64,000 bases of DNA from a bacterium (GCA_009772925.1 WOUQ01000006.1:1-64000), one strand, 5' to 3'. Counted from the first letter of the stretch, positions 27,639 to 34,966 are shown. Numbers and translations are program-made. The notes: generated by a model from the sequence alone, not told the origin.

Positions 27639-28127
27639 TTATTCCCCGAGGGATTGGCACGCTGCGTCGATGACCTTGTCGGCGATGAAGTAGCCGGCAG
27701 CTCGTAATTCCAGCAATTGGGGCCGCACAGCCGAGATCAACCCCCGCCGACGTGCTTCGACGAGTATACCGGCGGTTCCCTTAACGGGCAGGTTGTACAC
27801 CTGCCGCGCAATGCGCCGGCCACGGCGCTCGTCGATGAGGGCGACGCAAGGTACTAGTTGTCGAGACAGGCTGATGACCTCGGCTTCTCCGGCGTCCAGT
27901 TCCATCACCAGCAGCGGGTCGGGTATTGGGCTTGGCCGTACACGTGCTTGCCAGTCGGCGGTGTGCAAGGCCTTCGCGCCGGGCTTGTCGATGTCCGCGA
28001 GCGCTACTTCGTTGAACACCGCCTGCGGTATCCAGCATTCGGTGAACAGTACCGACAATAGATCAAGCCGATCGAGTAGCGAGAGTGCGACCAGTGGGCC
28101 AGCGTTGATCACCGCCCGGTCAAGCAT
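27639..28127 (-). CDS. DUF3368 PIN-like toxin
   Basis: A 162-residue protein of the DUF3368 family, a PIN-like nuclease fold found with UPF0175 antitoxins. Visible acidic positions are the ELDAGEAEVISLSRQL segment near residue 86 and ALIDERRGRRIA near residue 104; GTAGILVEARRRGLI follows near residue 127. The usual first Asp is replaced by the AVINAGPLVAL start, normal for DUF3368. ATG 28127 overlaps the end of the antitoxin gene by 8 bp; a TTG at 28136 is an alternative. Function as an RNase toxin is inferred from family and context. Confidence 0.85.
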   Translation of the reverse strand: MLDRAVINAGPLVALSLLDRLDLLSVLFTECWIPQAVFNEVALADIDKPGAKALHTADWQARVRPSPIPDPLLVMELDAGEAEVISLSRQLVPCVALIDERRGRRIARQVYNLPVKGTAGILVEARRRGLISAVRPQLLELRAAGYFIADKVIDAACQSLGE

Positions 28128-28374
28128 CTGCGTCAAACTCGGCGCTTAACTCGTCGTCGTCCAGAGCCACTACCGGAACACCTGCGCGTCCGGCGGCAAG
28201 AAGAAATTCAACTCGCCCCATGTCGCAAAGTTTGCCGGCCATGCCAGAACTGAGTCGGCCCACTTCGAACAACTTCAGCGCGAGCATGAACTTGGCCTCG
28301 CTGGCGAGCGATTCCGGCGATGCGCCGGGTGAACCGAGGACATCAAGAGGGAGTTCAAGCAATATGGCATTCAT
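28120..28374 (-). CDS. UPF0175-family antitoxin
   Basis: An 84-residue protein whose centre, EAKFMLALKLFEVGRLSSG then AGKLCDMGRVEFL, is the helix-turn-helix-like UPF0175 core. An acidic tail (DDDELSAEFDADA) suits toxin binding. It is encoded just before the DUF3368 toxin with overlapping ends, as usual for this antitoxin/toxin pair. ATG 28374 is preferred over GTG 28380. A box-repeat cluster lies about 90 bp upstream. Confidence 0.85.
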   Translation of the reverse strand: MNAILLELPLDVLGSPGASPESLASEAKFMLALKLFEVGRLSSGMAGKLCDMGRVEFLLAAGRAGVPVVALDDDELSAEFDADA

Positions 28375-28461
28375 CCGCACCCCCTTTGGCAGGGTTGCTC
28401 TAGGTGTGCGTGATTATCCATACTTTGTTGAATTCTCGCTCCCTGGAGTGGATGGTCACAT

Positions 28462-28592
28462 GATACGGGGTCAAGAGGAAACGGGGTCAGACACCAATTG
28501 CACGGTCGGGGAAACGGGTCGGGGAAACGGGTCGGGGAAACGGGTCGGGGAAACGGGTCGGGGAAACGGGTCGGGGAAACGGGGTCAGACAC
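28462..28592 (+). repeat. Box repeats with a 13-bp tandem array
   Basis: A partial box (28462-28473), a full AAACGGGGTCAGACAC box (28479-28494), then six perfect head-to-tail units of GGTCGGGGAAACG (28504-28581) running into another full box (28577-28592). The tandem unit is made of the same letters as the left half of the box, so the array looks like local expansion of a box end. Confidence 0.92.
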
Positions 28593-28744
28593 CATTGGCG
28601 TCCTTGTACACGAAACCGCTCATCGCACTGTTGGGAACGTACGTCAATATTCCTCCCCTCCGCAAACCGGAAGGCAATCGCATGCCATCCTTGGGTAGAC
28701 TTCCTTTCGCTACAATGGAGTAAATCACGAGAGGAGTTGCCGCC

Positions 28745-28954
28745 ATGCATCAATTCAATGCGGTCATTGAACGTTGCCCCCAGACCGGGTTGTTCGTGGG
28801 CTATGTCCCTGGCTTTCCGGGGGCCCATGCTCAAGGAGAGACCCTGGATGAGCTCCGTCGGGACATGCTCGAAGTCATCGAGATGCTTCTTGAAGACGGG
28901 GAGCCGTGCCTCGAAACCGAATTCGTCGGTGTCCAGACCCTTGCCGTCGCCTGA
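28745..28954 (+). CDS. HicB-family antitoxin
   Basis: A 69-residue protein with the partly degraded RNase-H-like HicB fold: FNAVIERCPQTGLFVGYVPG, then FPGAHAQGETLDELRRDMLE and VIEMLLEDG. It lacks an extra C-terminal DNA-binding domain. HicB normally neutralises the HicA mRNA interferase. Two bases after its stop a new frame begins ATGGGCAAGTTGCCC (MGKLP), exactly how hicA genes start, but stops after six codons. The antitoxin is therefore an orphan. A purine-rich GAGAGGAG precedes the ATG. Confidence 0.82.
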   Translation: MHQFNAVIERCPQTGLFVGYVPGFPGAHAQGETLDELRRDMLEVIEMLLEDGEPCLETEFVGVQTLAVA

Positions 28955-28956
28955 AC

Positions 28957-28977
28957 ATGGGCAAGTTGCCCGCATGA
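28957..28977 (+). pseudogene. hicA remnant (first six codons)
   Basis: ATG-GGC-AAG-TTG-CCC-GCA-TGA encodes MGKLPA. Family HicA toxins commonly begin M-G/P-K-L-P. The frame ends where an AAACGGGGTCAGACAC box (28986-29001) begins, with a short GAAACGCAT duplication between. The rest of hicA is missing downstream. Confidence 0.6.
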
Positions 28978-28985
28978 AACGCATG

Positions 28986-29001
28986 AAACGGGGTCAGACA
29001 C
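28986..29001 (+). repeat. AAACGGGGTCAGACAC box
   Basis: A single full box followed by GATAA, in the same orientation as all others. It replaces the body of hicA. Confidence 0.85.
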
Positions 29002-29024
29002 GATAAATCCCTGCTGTCTTGGTT

Positions 29025-29107
29025 GTCATTGCGAGGAGCGCAGCGACGCGGCAATCCGGGAGCAGAAGACGCCTTGTGAAGATCGCCACGCTGCGCTCGC
29101 GATGACA
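29025..29107. repeat. Dispersed GCGAGGAGCGCAGCGACG repeat with inverted end
   Basis: The left 33 bases are identical to 40536-40568. An inverted partner (GCTGCGCTCGCGATGAC) closes the element about 50 bases later. This repeat type is widespread in proteobacterial intergenic regions. Confidence 0.8.
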
Positions 29108-29179
29108 ACGCACCAGGAAAAGGGACGCAATCGGGGACACGATTATTTCCCAGGGGAAACCGAATACCAAGAAAGAGGC

Positions 29180-29475
29180 TCAGGCGCGACCGAAACCGGC
29201 TTGCCAGTATTGCGAAGTATGAAAAACCGCCAGGATGCGCACCCGTCTTTCCAGGATGCGATAGATCACCACAGGTAGGGGAAGTGGTCGATCACCAATT
29301 CACGGGTGCCCGTGATTTCACCAGGCCTGCCGATCAACGGGTTGTCCATCAGCAATAGGGCGGACTGGCGAATGGAGCGGATCACCCGCGCCGCGGCGAC
29401 CGGATTTTCCTTGGCGATGAAGGTCTTGATGCCGCGCAAATCTTCACCGGCCGCGTTAGACCACTCAACCTGCAT
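29180..29475 (-). pseudogene. ParE/RelE-superfamily toxin with a frameshift near its C-terminus
   Basis: From ATG 29475 the frame reads QVEWSNAAGEDLRGIKTFI, then AARVIRSIRQSALLLMDNP and GRPGEITGTRELVIDHFPYL, a clear ParE. It then hits a TGA at 29266. Shifting one base at about 29272 restores the family's end: VVIYRILERRVRILAVFH, then stop at 29180. The active-site C-terminal strand is therefore lost from the frame. Either the toxin is inactivated or there is a sequencing/assembly error. It overlaps the ParD antitoxin by 11 bp, as in a normal parDE operon. Confidence 0.82.
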
Positions 29476-29704
29476 GGTCGATTTCTTGTTCCAGTTCGGC
29501 AAACAAGGCATCCGTTTCCAACTCGCTCAGTACGCCGGAAGCATCGGCATTGGCGATCTTGTCTTGCAGCCACTTGCGACGGCGGATGTAGGCCTCCAGA
29601 GCGGCGCCGGCAATATAGGATCTCGATCGGTGCGCTCCCTGGGCAATTTCATCCAGTGCGGCCTTGGTGGATTCATCAATTCGGATGGTCAGAGTGGCGC
29701 TCAT
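29465..29704 (-). CDS. ParD-like ribbon-helix-helix antitoxin
   Basis: A 79-residue protein with a CopG/RHH N-terminus (SATLTIRIDESTKAALDEIA, then RSRSYIAGAALEAYI) that should bind operator DNA as a dimer. The acidic, helical C-terminal tail (LETDALFAELEQEIDHA) masks the toxin. It precedes and overlaps the ParE gene. ATG 29704 begins exactly at the RHH strand. The antitoxin is intact although the toxin frame is broken. Confidence 0.87.
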   Translation of the reverse strand: MSATLTIRIDESTKAALDEIAQGAHRSRSYIAGAALEAYIRRRKWLQDKIANADASGVLSELETDALFAELEQEIDHAG

Positions 29705-29771
29705 GGCGATTCCTCGATATGTACACATCCGCATGTTAGCGCTTGAGACGGTCCCGCGTCATCTTCCGAGG

Positions 29772-29813
29772 AAACGGGGTCAGACACCATACGCGTGATA
29801 CGGGGTCAGACAC
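29772..29813 (+). repeat. Two box repeats separated by 10 bp
   Basis: Boxes at 29772-29787 (AAACGGGGTCAGACAC) and 29798-29813 (ATACGGGGTCAGACAC), same orientation, between the ParD and PIN modules. Confidence 0.85.
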
Positions 29814-29895
29814 GATAGCTCCTTGACCGGCCGAGTTCTTGAAGCTGGCGGTAGCGGACAACACCAGCACCGGGCGGTTCTTGACCCGGGAAATC

Positions 29896-30297
29896 TCAGC
29901 CAAAGGAAAACGGATTGGCCACGGTCATTCGCCCGTCGATCACCAGCCCATCCTGCATATCCTCCGAATAGAGGATATCGCAGCCAGCCAGGAGGGCTGC
30001 GGCAAGGATCAGGCAATCCCAGTAGTTCAAGCCGTACCGCGCCTCTATGACCATCGCTTGTTCGACCACCGCGGTGTTTACGTTGACCACATCGCAGCCA
30101 GCTATCATTTCCATGGCCAGGCGGTGGCGGGTGGCCACATCGATGTTTAGCTTGACGCGGCAGACGTTTAGAAATTCGTTGATGACCTGGGTGCTGATGG
30201 TTGGATGGCCTGCCAATAGTGCCCTGGCCTTGACCTTCTTCGCGGCATCCTCACCAAAGGCGTGGACAACAATATTGGTGTCAACGAAGACAGGCAC
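29896..30297 (-). CDS. PIN-domain toxin (VapC-like)
   Basis: A 133-residue PIN ribonuclease with VFVDTNIVVHAFGEDAAKK at the start, STQVINEFLNV (conserved Glu) near residue 36, and NYWDCLILAAALLAGCD plus YSEDMQDG at the end. All four acidic positions are present. It follows a DUF2281 antitoxin gene with a 17-bp overlap. The start is a GTG. It should act as a site-specific RNase in the cytoplasm. Confidence 0.9.
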   Translation of the reverse strand: MPVFVDTNIVVHAFGEDAAKKVKARALLAGHPTISTQVINEFLNVCRVKLNIDVATRHRLAMEMIAGCDVVNVNTAVVEQAMVIEARYGLNYWDCLILAAALLAGCDILYSEDMQDGLVIDGRMTVANPFSFG

Positions 30298-30496
30298 GAT
30301 CGTACAATTCTTCGCGATTGAGTTTGCCGATGTAAGTGACCTCGACCTGGTCGAAAATGCTGAAGTCGATGTCGCGACTGGCGCGAGTGATCAGCGTGCC
30401 GCGCTCCTTCACGTACTCGGCGAAGTCGAGCACTTCTGCCGCCTTGTCGAGGGGCATGGCCAAGACCAGTTCATATAAGCGTTCTGCAAGCCCCAT
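30281..30496 (-). CDS. DUF2281-type antitoxin
   Basis: A 71-residue protein with the N-terminal motif LYELVLAMPLDKAAEVLDFA then EYVKERG, typical of DUF2281 antitoxins. A short C-terminal segment (FDQVEVTYIGKLNREELYD) probably clamps the PIN toxin. ATG 30496 has AGGAGG 7 bases before it on the minus strand. It is the first gene of the two-gene module. Confidence 0.83.
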   Translation of the reverse strand: MGLAERLYELVLAMPLDKAAEVLDFAEYVKERGTLITRASRDIDFSIFDQVEVTYIGKLNREELYDRACLR

Positions 30497-30587
30497 GGCG
30501 ACCTCCTGATCACTGTGTGGTCAGTGAAGTTTAACGGATGAAGCCGATCTTGAAGGTGTAGAGCCCCGAAAATTCAGACGTGGCAGG

Positions 30588-30656
30588 TAACGGGATCAGA
30601 CCCGAATGGCACTTACTCAGGTAACGGGGTCAGACACAGGTAACGGGGTCAGACAC
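30588..30656 (+). repeat. Three box repeats, TAACGGGGTCAGACAC type
   Basis: A degenerate copy at 30588-30603 and two exact copies at 30622-30637 and 30641-30656. They start TAAC rather than AAAC and form a subfamily at the right edge of the repeat-rich region. Confidence 0.83.
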
Positions 30657-30714
30657 CATTGACGGGATTGTTTCGAGGATCCAACGGTAGCGCTTGCCAA
30701 TCGAGCGGCTCCAG

Positions 30715-30734
30715 GCATATGCTGTGACATATGC
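30715..30734 (+). promoter_or_regulatory. Inverted repeat, likely VapB operator
   Basis: A perfect 7-bp inverted repeat, GCATATG-CTGTGA-CATATGC, located 22 bp before the vapB-like ATG. AbrB-type VapB dimers repress their own operons through such palindromes. Confidence 0.55.
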
Positions 30735-30756
30735 ATCATTGAAGCGAGGTGGCGCC

Positions 30757-30996
30757 ATGTTCCCGGAACGTCATGTCAGGTTGTTTCGCAACGGACGAAA
30801 TCAGGCAGTGCGTATTCCTCGCGAGTTCGAGCTGGATGCGCAGGAGGTGATCATGCGGCGAGAGGAGGATCGCCTGGTGATCGAACCCGTGCGCGGCAAA
30901 GGTTTGTTGGCCACGCTGGCAAGCTTAAGGCCGCTCGATGAGGATTTTCCGGATGTAGACACTGGCTTGTTGGCGTTGGATGACCTTGAGCTATGA
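30757..30996 (+). CDS. VapB-type antitoxin (SpoVT/AbrB fold)
   Basis: A 79-residue protein with the AbrB-like DNA-binding motif VRLFRNGRNQAVRIPREFEL and EVIMRREEDRLVIEPV, followed by a C-terminal acidic part (LDEDFPDVDTGLLALDDLEL) for toxin capture. The stop overlaps the VapC start. ATG 30757 is chosen because it sits at the domain start and just after an inverted repeat that could be its operator. Confidence 0.9.
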   Translation: MFPERHVRLFRNGRNQAVRIPREFELDAQEVIMRREEDRLVIEPVRGKGLLATLASLRPLDEDFPDVDTGLLALDDLEL

Positions 30997-31415
30997 GCTT
31001 GCCCCGCTATCTGCTGGACACGAACATCCTTTCGGATCTGGTTCGTCATCCGCAAGGCAGGGTGGCCGAACGGATCGCGGCGGTGGGTGAATCGGCGGTG
31101 TGCACGTCGATCATCGTGGCTGCCGAGTTACGCTACGGTGCGGCGAAGCGGAATGCACCGCGACTGACGAAGCAGGTGGAGGCGATTCTGTCGGCGGTGG
31201 AGGTCTTGCCGCTCGACGCCCCGGCGGATCGTTCCTATGCGCAACTGCGTTGGGCGCTGGAGCAATCCGGCCGGCTCATCGGCCCCAACGACATGCTGAT
31301 TGCCGCGCAGGCCTTGGCATGCGAGTGCGTTATGGTGACGGCCAATGTGGATGAATTCTCGCGAGTTGCGTCTTTGCCGATCGAGAATTGGCTTGATGCC
31401 TCCGTTGCGCCGTAG
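30993..31415 (+). CDS. VapC PIN-domain toxin
   Basis: A 140-residue PIN nuclease with RYLLDTNILSDLVRHPQGRV, SIIVAAELRYGAAKR (catalytic Glu), IGPNDMLIAAQALA and TANVDEFSRV. All acidic residues are present. Known VapC toxins of this subtype cleave initiator tRNA; that specificity is not proven here. ATGA overlap with vapB shows coupling. The module looks intact. Confidence 0.92.
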   Translation: MSLPRYLLDTNILSDLVRHPQGRVAERIAAVGESAVCTSIIVAAELRYGAAKRNAPRLTKQVEAILSAVEVLPLDAPADRSYAQLRWALEQSGRLIGPNDMLIAAQALACECVMVTANVDEFSRVASLPIENWLDASVAP

Positions 31416-31526
31416 GCGTCAGGTATGGGAGAAGCAACTCCACTCGGGTCACCCTGACCCGTCTCCCGGCGCGGGGTAAACTGGCGCCCCGTCCACCTGC
31501 CGCGCGCGACTGCACCGTTCCCGCCC

Positions 31527-33992
31527 ATGCCCGTCCGCCGTTCCCACACGGTCAAGCCCATCCCTGAGCGCGCGTCGCCGTTCTGGTATGCGCTGCTGCT
31601 GGCCGCTCTGGCCGGCGTGCTGGTGCCCCTGGATGCGCGCGCGCCCCTGTTCGCGCCGGCGCTGGTCGAGTTCGATCTTGCCGGCTATGGCCGCGCGGTG
31701 GCGCAGCAGGTGTACCTGGGCATCAAGGCGGCCATGTTGTGGGTGCCGCTGGGTTTTCTCGCCAGCCTGGCCGGCTGGGATCGCGCCCTGCGACGCTGGG
31801 CGCCGGCCGCCGTGGTGCTGCTGGCGGTGGGCTTGCCGGCGCTGCCCGAGGTGCGCGTCGGCGACGCCCTGGAATTGCTGTTCGCGCTGCCGGGCCTGGC
31901 CCTGGGGCTGTGGCTGGGACGGGCCACGCGCGATGGCGGTGGGCTGCGGAGTACAGTCAGCCCGCGGGCGGAGGATGCTAGCGCGCGGGCCGGTCGTCTC
32001 ACCGGTCCGGAGCACGCCACCGCCCCCGCCGGGGAAGAAAGCGTGCCATCCATGCAGGCGCGGGAGACCGTCGCAGACGCCGCCGCGGTTGCCCACGCCG
32101 GCCACCTGCGCCTGCTGGCCGGCTTCGCCGTGCTGCTGGCGGTCGCCGCCGGCCTGTGGGATTTTCCGCGCTGGCCGGTGCTGCTGGGCCTGGGGCTGAC
32201 GCTTTACGCCGCACTGCTCTGGTTCCGTCCCCACGCCTGGCTGGTGGCGGTGCCCGCCGCGCTGCCGCTGCTCGACCTGGCGCCGTGGAGCGGACGTTAC
32301 TTCCTCGACGAGTTCGATCTGCTCATGGCGGTGACCCTCGCGGTCCTGCTGCTGCGCCGCCCGGCCGCGGCGCCACGGCCGCCGCCCCTGTCGCGCCTGG
32401 CGCTGATGGGACTGTTCGGCCTGTCGGTGCTGGTCGCGCTCGCGGTTGGCTTGCTGCCGCTCGCGCCGCTGGACGCGAACGCCTTCTCCAGCTACTGGAG
32501 TTCCTACAACGCCCTGCGCGTGGCCAAGGGGTTTGCCTGGGGTGTGTTGCTCTACCTGTGGATCCGCCGGGCGGGCGTCGATCGCCAGGCACTCGGCCGC
32601 CTGCTGGCCCTGGGCATGGGCCTGGGCTTGCTGGGGGTGGGCCTGGTGGGGGCCTGGGAACACCACCTGTTCGTGGACTTCGCCCGCCGGCTGGAGAACT
32701 ACCGCATCGTTTCCACCTTTTCCAGCATGCACACCGGCGGCGGCCACATCGAGGCCTACCTGGTGGCGGCGCTGCCCTTCCTCTGGCTGGCCACGCAGCG
32801 GGCGCGCGATGCCCTGTTCACCCTGCCGCTCATGCTGCTCACCGCCTACGTCATGGTCTACACGGTTTCGCGCGGCGGCGTCCTGGCGGCGGCGGTGGTG
32901 GTGGCGATCCTGGCGGTCGCCAGCCTGCGCGCATGGCGCAGCGGCCGACCTGGTAGCCGTGGCAGCCTGCTGGCGCCGCTGTCCGCCCTGCTGTTGGTGG
33001 GCCTGGTGGTGGCGGCGGGCGTGGGCGGCGGACACTTCCAGCAGCGCTTCGCCGACACCGCGCGCGACTGGGGCATCCGCATGGACCACTGGGGCAGCGC
33101 CCTGGCCCTGGCCGACGAGGGTTGGCGCGCCGGCCTGTTCGGCTCCGGCCTGGGCAGCTTCCCGCGCAAGTACCTGGAACGCGGGCCACGCGATGCACAG
33201 CCGGCCACCTACGGCTTCGCCCGCGAGGGCGACAACACCTACCTGCGCCTGGGCAGCGGCGCCACCATGTACCACGCACAGCGTATCGACTTCGCGGCGG
33301 GGCGCGCCTACCGGCTGGAACTCGACGTGCGTTCGCGCGAGGGCCAGGCCCGCCTGGACACGCCGGTCTGCGAAAAGCAGATGCTGAACTCGCGGCAGTG
33401 CGAATGGATGGCCTTCGACGTGCCGGGCGACGGGCAATGGCACCGGCTGAGCCGGCAGTTTTCTAGCGCCGAGGTGGGCAAGGCGGCGTGGTGGGCGCGG
33501 CCGCCGGTGGAGTTGTCCCTGTACAAGCCGGGGTCGGGCGGCGTCGTCGAAGTGGATAACCTGCGCCTCGTCGATGCCGACGGCCGCGATCTGCTGTGCA
33601 ACGGTGATTTCCGCTCCGGCGGCGATTGCTGGTTCTTCAAGACCCACAGCCACCTGCCCTGGCACATCAAGAACGTCTGGGTACACGTGCTGTTCGAGAT
33701 GGGCTGGCTGGGCCTGATCGGCTTCGTCGGCCTCAGCCTGCTCGCCTTCCGGCGCCTGGCCCGTGCCGCCTGGCATGGCCACCGCCTGGCCTGGACCTGG
33801 CTGGCCTCGCTCGCGGGCCTGCTCACCGTCGGTCTGTTCGACAGCCTGCTCGACGCCCCCCGCTTGGCCACCCTGCTGGTGGCCCTGCTGCTGCTCGGCG
33901 CGGGTTATGAGTGGCGCGCGTCCGCGCGTGGCGGGGCGGAGAGGGCGCGACGATCCAGCCAGACCGCCGCCAGCACCGCGATCGCCAGATAG
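31527..33992 (+). CDS. Large membrane fusion: VanZ-like + O-antigen polymerase/ligase + beta-sandwich insert
   Basis: An 821-residue protein. Residues ~15-138 are VanZ-like (PLDARAPLF, VYLGIKAAMLWVPLGFL). Residues ~139-191 are a polar linker. Then come many helices with the Wzy_C-type motifs HTGGGHIEAYLVAALPFLWL and TVSRGGVLAAAV (Ser-Arg-Gly-Gly). Residues ~570-700 form a soluble beta-rich segment with Trp/Asp (QRIDFAAGRAYRLELDVRSR, VVEVDNLRLVD) like a carbohydrate-binding jelly-roll. Final helices close the protein. It should polymerise or transfer glycans at the periplasmic face. Its 3' end overlaps the convergent VanZ gene by 88 bp. Confidence 0.75.
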   Translation: MPVRRSHTVKPIPERASPFWYALLLAALAGVLVPLDARAPLFAPALVEFDLAGYGRAVAQQVYLGIKAAMLWVPLGFLASLAGWDRALRRWAPAAVVLLAVGLPALPEVRVGDALELLFALPGLALGLWLGRATRDGGGLRSTVSPRAEDASARAGRLTGPEHATAPAGEESVPSMQARETVADAAAVAHAGHLRLLAGFAVLLAVAAGLWDFPRWPVLLGLGLTLYAALLWFRPHAWLVAVPAALPLLDLAPWSGRYFLDEFDLLMAVTLAVLLLRRPAAAPRPPPLSRLALMGLFGLSVLVALAVGLLPLAPLDANAFSSYWSSYNALRVAKGFAWGVLLYLWIRRAGVDRQALGRLLALGMGLGLLGVGLVGAWEHHLFVDFARRLENYRIVSTFSSMHTGGGHIEAYLVAALPFLWLATQRARDALFTLPLMLLTAYVMVYTVSRGGVLAAAVVVAILAVASLRAWRSGRPGSRGSLLAPLSALLLVGLVVAAGVGGGHFQQRFADTARDWGIRMDHWGSALALADEGWRAGLFGSGLGSFPRKYLERGPRDAQPATYGFAREGDNTYLRLGSGATMYHAQRIDFAAGRAYRLELDVRSREGQARLDTPVCEKQMLNSRQCEWMAFDVPGDGQWHRLSRQFSSAEVGKAAWWARPPVELSLYKPGSGGVVEVDNLRLVDADGRDLLCNGDFRSGGDCWFFKTHSHLPWHIKNVWVHVLFEMGWLGLIGFVGLSLLAFRRLARAAWHGHRLAWTWLASLAGLLTVGLFDSLLDAPRLATLLVALLLLGAGYEWRASARGGAERARRSSQTAASTAIAR

Positions 33993-34966
33993 GGCCAGAA
34001 CGACGCCGCCGCCTTGGCCAGGCCGACCAGGTTGAACACGCTGGCGATGGGCCACAGCAGGTAGTCGGCCTGCCATCCGCGCAGCGCCAGGATGGCGACG
34101 AGCAGGGCGAGGGCGACGGCGCGGCGCTGCCTGGATACAACGGGCACCAGCAGGAACCAGAAGGCGAGCAGGAAGGCGGCCAGGCTTTCCAGGGAGAGCA
34201 CGCCCCCCACCGCGCGCAGTTTCAGCAGCAGGGTGGCGGCCAGCAGTTTCATGGCGAAGCCGGCAACGAACAGCAGCAGCATGGCCGGCACGTAGCGCCC
34301 CGGTTTCAGCAGGCAGGCGGTGAAGGCGCCGACGGCGGCCATCTCCAGGAACACCGCCGCGAACCACGCCAGGTTGATCTGGCCGATATCGGCAAGGGGC
34401 AGGTCGAAGGGGCGCAGGTGCAGGCTCAGCCAGCCGGCGCCGGGGTAGGGCAGCAGGGAAAACTGCGCGAAGCCCCACAGCAGCAGCAGCCCCAGCCCGG
34501 CGCCCGCCCACCATTCAGCCCGGAACCAGCGTCGGCGCCAGCGCCCGAGGGCGCTTCCCGCGCGGCGCCAGCGGTTGTGGTGCAGGGTGAGCAGGGCGCC
34601 GGCCAGGGTGCCGAGGACATTCAGCGAGATATCCAGATTCGAGGCGATGCGGTCGGAGAGCAGGCCCTGCAGGCTTTCCAGCAGCACGCTCAGGGCCAGA
34701 CCGCCGAGCGTGGCGAGGACGACGGCGCGGCGCCGTCGCTGCGGCCTGGCCAGGGTCAGGGCGAGCAGATAACCGAAAGGGGTGTAGGCCAGCAGATTGG
34801 TGGTGATGTCGGTGCGCGTGATGTAGGGCGGCAGCGGCTCGAACAGGTAGGCGAGCGACCATTCCCCCAGGTCGTGCGGCAACTCGGCCGAATACAGGCT
34901 GCCGAAGGCGATCAGCAGCGTGTACAGGGCGAGGTAGAGGCTGGCGCGGGGCGGAGAGGGGGGCAT
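33905..34966 (-). CDS. VanZ-like membrane protein
   Basis: A 353-residue protein with a VanZ domain in the first ~130 residues (FGSLYSAELPH, ITTNLLAYTPFGYLLAL, LLESLQGLLSDR), then about six further helices and a short basic tail. VanZ domains in Gram-negative glycan loci have no proven function. The gene faces the polymerase-like fusion and overlaps its 3' end. An internal LGAGLGLLLLWG helix splits two halves, so a second degenerate VanZ-like module is possible. Confidence 0.75.
   Translation of the reverse strand: MPPSPPRASLYLALYTLLIAFGSLYSAELPHDLGEWSLAYLFEPLPPYITRTDITTNLLAYTPFGYLLALTLARPQRRRRAVVLATLGGLALSVLLESLQGLLSDRIASNLDISLNVLGTLAGALLTLHHNRWRRAGSALGRWRRRWFRAEWWAGAGLGLLLLWGFAQFSLLPYPGAGWLSLHLRPFDLPLADIGQINLAWFAAVFLEMAAVGAFTACLLKPGRYVPAMLLLFVAGFAMKLLAATLLLKLRAVGGVLSLESLAAFLLAFWFLLVPVVSRQRRAVALALLVAILALRGWQADYLLWPIASVFNLVGLAKAAASFWPYLAIAVLAAVWLDRRALSAPPRADARHS

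Noticed and set aside
28504-28581. Regular repeats that could suggest a CRISPR array
   Set aside because: Units are 13 bp, directly adjacent, with no unique spacers and no cas gene nearby; it is a minisatellite from the box repeat.
29805-29925. Minus-strand fragment reading FPLAEISRVKNRPVLVLSA, similar in style to PemK/MazF toxins
   Set aside because: Only about 20 residues match, there is no start codon or downstream continuation, and it overlaps the end of the PIN gene; a chance match or a tiny remnant cannot be separated.
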